From: Sphingomonadales bacterium
GTDB lineage: Bacteria > Pseudomonadota > Alphaproteobacteria > Sphingomonadales > Sphingomonadaceae
DNA length: 8,353 bases
Direction of reading: 5' to 3'
NCBI GenBank assembly: GCA_018067055.1
Contig: JAGPVK010000045.1
Coordinates: 1 to 8,353 of the forward strand
The position numbers and the translations under genes are program-made. The notes below the pieces were generated by a model, which searched no databases, was not told where the DNA came from, and saw only the letters and a program-made list of their open reading frames with translations. Positions 6,389 through 8,353 of this stretch are shown in pieces. Each line of letters opens with the position of its first letter. Within the stretch, counting starts at the first letter, position 1.

Positions 6389-7930
6389 ATGAACCGCATC
6401 CTTGCGATACTATGTCTTCTTTCCGCGATCCTGCTGACCGGCCCTGCCCAGGCCGATCCGACCGACATCAGCGCCGCGAGCCGATCGGTTGTGCGCGTGG
6501 TGCTGGCGGCGAAAGATGGCAACAAGGTTGCCTTCGTCGGCCACGGCAGCGGCTTCGTGGTGGCACCGGACAAGATCCTGACCAACGCCCATGTCGTCGA
6601 GATCGCGCGGCAGGAATCGTCGGTCGTCATCGGCATCATCCCGTCACAGGGCGGGACCAGCTATGGCGGACGGATTATCGCTTATTCGCCCAGCAATGAT
6701 CTGGCGCTTATTCAGGTCCTGGATGGCGGACGTTTACCGCCGATGACGATTTTTGGCGGTCCGGTTGACGATGGTGCAGACGTCGTCGCGATCGGCTATC
6801 CCGGTTCTGTCGACCGGGCACAGGGACTTGATCTGGATGACCTGATCAACCCGATGTCACCGGTCAAGACCACGGGCACGGTTTCTGGCGGTCGCACGAC
6901 CAAACAATTTGATACGTTGCTGCACACGGCGCCGATCGCATCGGGCAATAGCGGCGGGCCGCTGATCGACAATTGTGGGCGGGTTTTGGGCGCGAACAGT
7001 TTCGGTTCGATCAGCGATGGCAATGATGCGGAATTTGGCTTTGCGGTGTCGGCCAGGGAGATATTGAACTTTCTGCGCAAGGAAGGCGTAACCGTCGGAG
7101 TGACGGCGACACCGTGCCGTTCCGCCGCGGAGATCAGCGAGCAGGAGCGGCTCCGGGAAACCGCTGCCCGCGCGCAGGTAGCAGCGGCGAAGGCAGCAGA
7201 AGCCGAAAAGCGCGATCGCGCCGAGTCCAAGTTGCGGACCAGCCTTTCACAAGATATTATCGCCGAACGCGAAAACCGGATGGCGATTGCCGCGCTGATG
7301 CTGGCGCTGGCGCTGCTGGCGGCTGGCGGGGCAACTGTCTTTCTGGTTCAGGGCAAGCGCAACTCGGGCATCGGTGCAGTAGGCGGGGCGGCAGTCCTCT
7401 TGCTCGGCGCGGTGATCATCTTCCTCTCGCGACCCGGTTTCAGCGAGATTGATGACCGTGTTGCCGCAGCGATGACGGACAAGGCGGGAGACAATATCCC
7501 GCAACAGACAAGTGCGTCCGCTTCGGGAAATTATCGATGCACGATCAACCCGCAGCGCAGCCGGATCACCGTGTCACAACAGGATGAACTGCTGCTCGAC
7601 TGGGCCGACGGTGGCTGCGTCAACGGTCGCACCCAATATGGCCGCGACGGCGCCAAATGGTCGCGGATATTTGTCCCCAATCAGGAACAGACGGTCACGA
7701 TCAGCAGCTTTCAGCCGGATAGCAGCGAGTTTACCGAGGAACGCTATCTGATGGGCCTGGACGCGATGACCAGAGCACGGGAAATCCGGGCCAAATATGG
7801 CAACCGGGCCTGCACGACCGATATCAAGGCGCTCGCCGATATCGAGGATATGGTGAAGGCGATCCGTGCTGAACTGCCGGGCCAGGCGAATGAGAGTCTG
7901 GTATATGAGTGCGAGAAGGCCGCTCAATAA
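6389..7930 (+). CDS. Membrane-anchored trypsin-like serine protease with C-terminal periplasmic domain
   Basis: Predicted 513-residue protein. Residues 1-22 form a signal peptide (cleavage near AQA-DP). A chymotrypsin-fold protease domain (about 26-235) carries the full triad H68 (TNAHVV), D104 (SNDLALIQV) and S188 (SGNSGGP), so it is probably active. No PDZ domain follows, unlike DegP/HtrA. Residues 245-297 are rich in Ala, Glu, Arg and Lys and likely form a coiled coil. Two membrane helices (about 298-320 and 327-347) flank a short basic loop QGKRNSG. A 165-residue C-terminal domain (350-513) of no family I recognise ends the protein. With a cleaved signal peptide, both the protease and the C-terminal domain face the periplasm. 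All six cysteines of the mature protein (196, 243, 384, 410, 475, 508) then lie on that side and could form disulfides. No good Shine-Dalgarno precedes 6389. Substrate and role are unknown. Confidence 0.88.
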   Translation: MNRILAILCLLSAILLTGPAQADPTDISAASRSVVRVVLAAKDGNKVAFVGHGSGFVVAPDKILTNAHVVEIARQESSVVIGIIPSQGGTSYGGRIIAYSPSNDLALIQVLDGGRLPPMTIFGGPVDDGADVVAIGYPGSVDRAQGLDLDDLINPMSPVKTTGTVSGGRTTKQFDTLLHTAPIASGNSGGPLIDNCGRVLGANSFGSISDGNDAEFGFAVSAREILNFLRKEGVTVGVTATPCRSAAEISEQERLRETAARAQVAAAKAAEAEKRDRAESKLRTSLSQDIIAERENRMAIAALMLALALLAAGGATVFLVQGKRNSGIGAVGGAAVLLLGAVIIFLSRPGFSEIDDRVAAAMTDKAGDNIPQQTSASASGNYRCTINPQRSRITVSQQDELLLDWADGGCVNGRTQYGRDGAKWSRIFVPNQEQTVTISSFQPDSSEFTEERYLMGLDAMTRAREIRAKYGNRACTTDIKALADIEDMVKAIRAELPGQANESLVYECEKAAQ

Positions 7931-8353
7931 TCCGGTTCATCGCCGCGGAATATCTTTTCCGCCTGCCCGGTCAGCCATTGCATAGCCGCGGCCCAGGGCT
8001 GGTGGCCGTGACTGATTCTGGCGACACCCAGACTGGCCAGTTCAGCTTGGCCGGGGCCGTCGGGCGCGCGCAGGATATTGACCGGCAGCGGTGACGCTTC
8101 ACAAATCGCGCCAATCCATTTGGCCTCGCTCAGGAATGGCACAAACAGGCTCCCTGCTCCGGCATCGGCGTAGATTCTTGCCCGTTCGAGGACCTGCTCG
8201 ACCAGCGCCTCGCCGTCCGTCTCTGCCGATTGACCGCGAAACACATCGCATCGGGCATTGACCCAGAGGCCGGTCGAGGCGGCAGCGGCCACACGCTCGG
8301 CGAAGACCGCCGGTGCAAGCAATTCAACTTCGCCCGGCATGCGATCTTCCATG
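7924..8353 (-). CDS. Isocitrate lyase/phosphoenolpyruvate mutase family protein, 5' end cut by window edge
   Basis: This is the C-terminal 142 residues of an ICL/PEP mutase superfamily enzyme, TIM-barrel proteins that make or break C-C or P-C bonds on oxyacids using Mg2+. Visible motifs are MEDR at the very start of the fragment (the family's G-x-N-x-E-D segment), WVNARCDVF (family usually VNARTDVF), ARIYADAGAGSLFVP, LPVNIL, and LASLGVARISHG near the end. The ATG at 8352 is internal: base 8353 gives a preceding codon ending in C, compatible with the Asn usual before MED. The active-site loop lies outside the window, so the reaction (PEP mutase, methylisocitrate lyase, oxaloacetate hydrolase or other) cannot be named. 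Its stop codon overlaps the convergent protease gene by 7 bp. Confidence 0.87.
   Translation of the reverse strand, partial: MEDRMPGEVELLAPAVFAERVAAAASTGLWVNARCDVFRGQSAETDGEALVEQVLERARIYADAGAGSLFVPFLSEAKWIGAICEASPLPVNILRAPDGPGQAELASLGVARISHGHQPWAAAMQWLTGQAEKIFRGDEPDY

Noticed and set aside
6375..6392. Five-codon mini-ORF whose TGA overlaps the protease start codon
   Set aside because: Such short frames are common by chance, and it has no convincing ribosome-binding site or conserved-looking peptide.
8350..8352. ATG at the right edge as a true start of the ICL/PEPM family gene
   Set aside because: The methionine lies inside the conserved G-x-N-x-E-D segment, so the gene begins beyond the window.

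Overview
The window looks like ordinary chromosome from an alphaproteobacterium, most likely a sphingomonad (Sphingopyxis/Parasphingorhabdus-like). I infer this from the protein flavour, the moderately high GC and the presence of a DUF4197 lipoprotein, a DUF2490 outer-membrane protein and a short LppC-type lipoprotein. No search was run, so the genus is a guess. No phage, IS, CRISPR, tRNA or rRNA is visible. Gene density is high, and no gene-free stretch reaches 300 bases; the longest are 103 bp (6286-6388) and 86 bp (1873-1958).

Layout from left to right. The 3'-truncated rsmI gene (minus strand, 1-678) methylates 16S rRNA. It is divergent from an LppC/LpoA-family lipoprotein gene (679-1872), and the two start codons touch with no base between them. 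The lipoprotein gene is convergent with a transaldolase/FSA-family gene (1959-2612, minus). That gene is divergent from a DUF2490 outer-membrane protein gene (2672-3364), which ends 9 bp from a convergent DUF4197 lipoprotein gene (3374-4054, minus). The DUF4197 gene is divergent from the primosomal helicase gene priA (4114-6285). Next comes a membrane-anchored trypsin-like serine protease (6389-7930). Its 3' end overlaps by 7 bp a convergent, 5'-truncated isocitrate lyase/PEP mutase family gene (7924-8353, minus).

The genes form no obvious pathway. Three act at the envelope (LppC lipoprotein, DUF2490 barrel, DUF4197 lipoprotein), one is a periplasm-facing protease, and the rest are housekeeping (RsmI, transaldolase, PriA, ICL/PEPM enzyme). 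The rsmI / LppC-lipoprotein divergent pair resembles the rsmI-lpoA arrangement of enterobacteria.

The most interesting non-coding signal is a small palindromic repeat with arms GCTCCGCA / TGCGGAGC around a 5-base centre. It occurs four times, only between genes, as two inverted pairs (1880-1952 and 6294-6366). In both pairs the two palindromes lie exactly 52 bp apart centre to centre, although the DNA between them is largely unrelated. Each pair could fold as two small hairpins or as one long stem. This looks like a REP/BIME-type element family.
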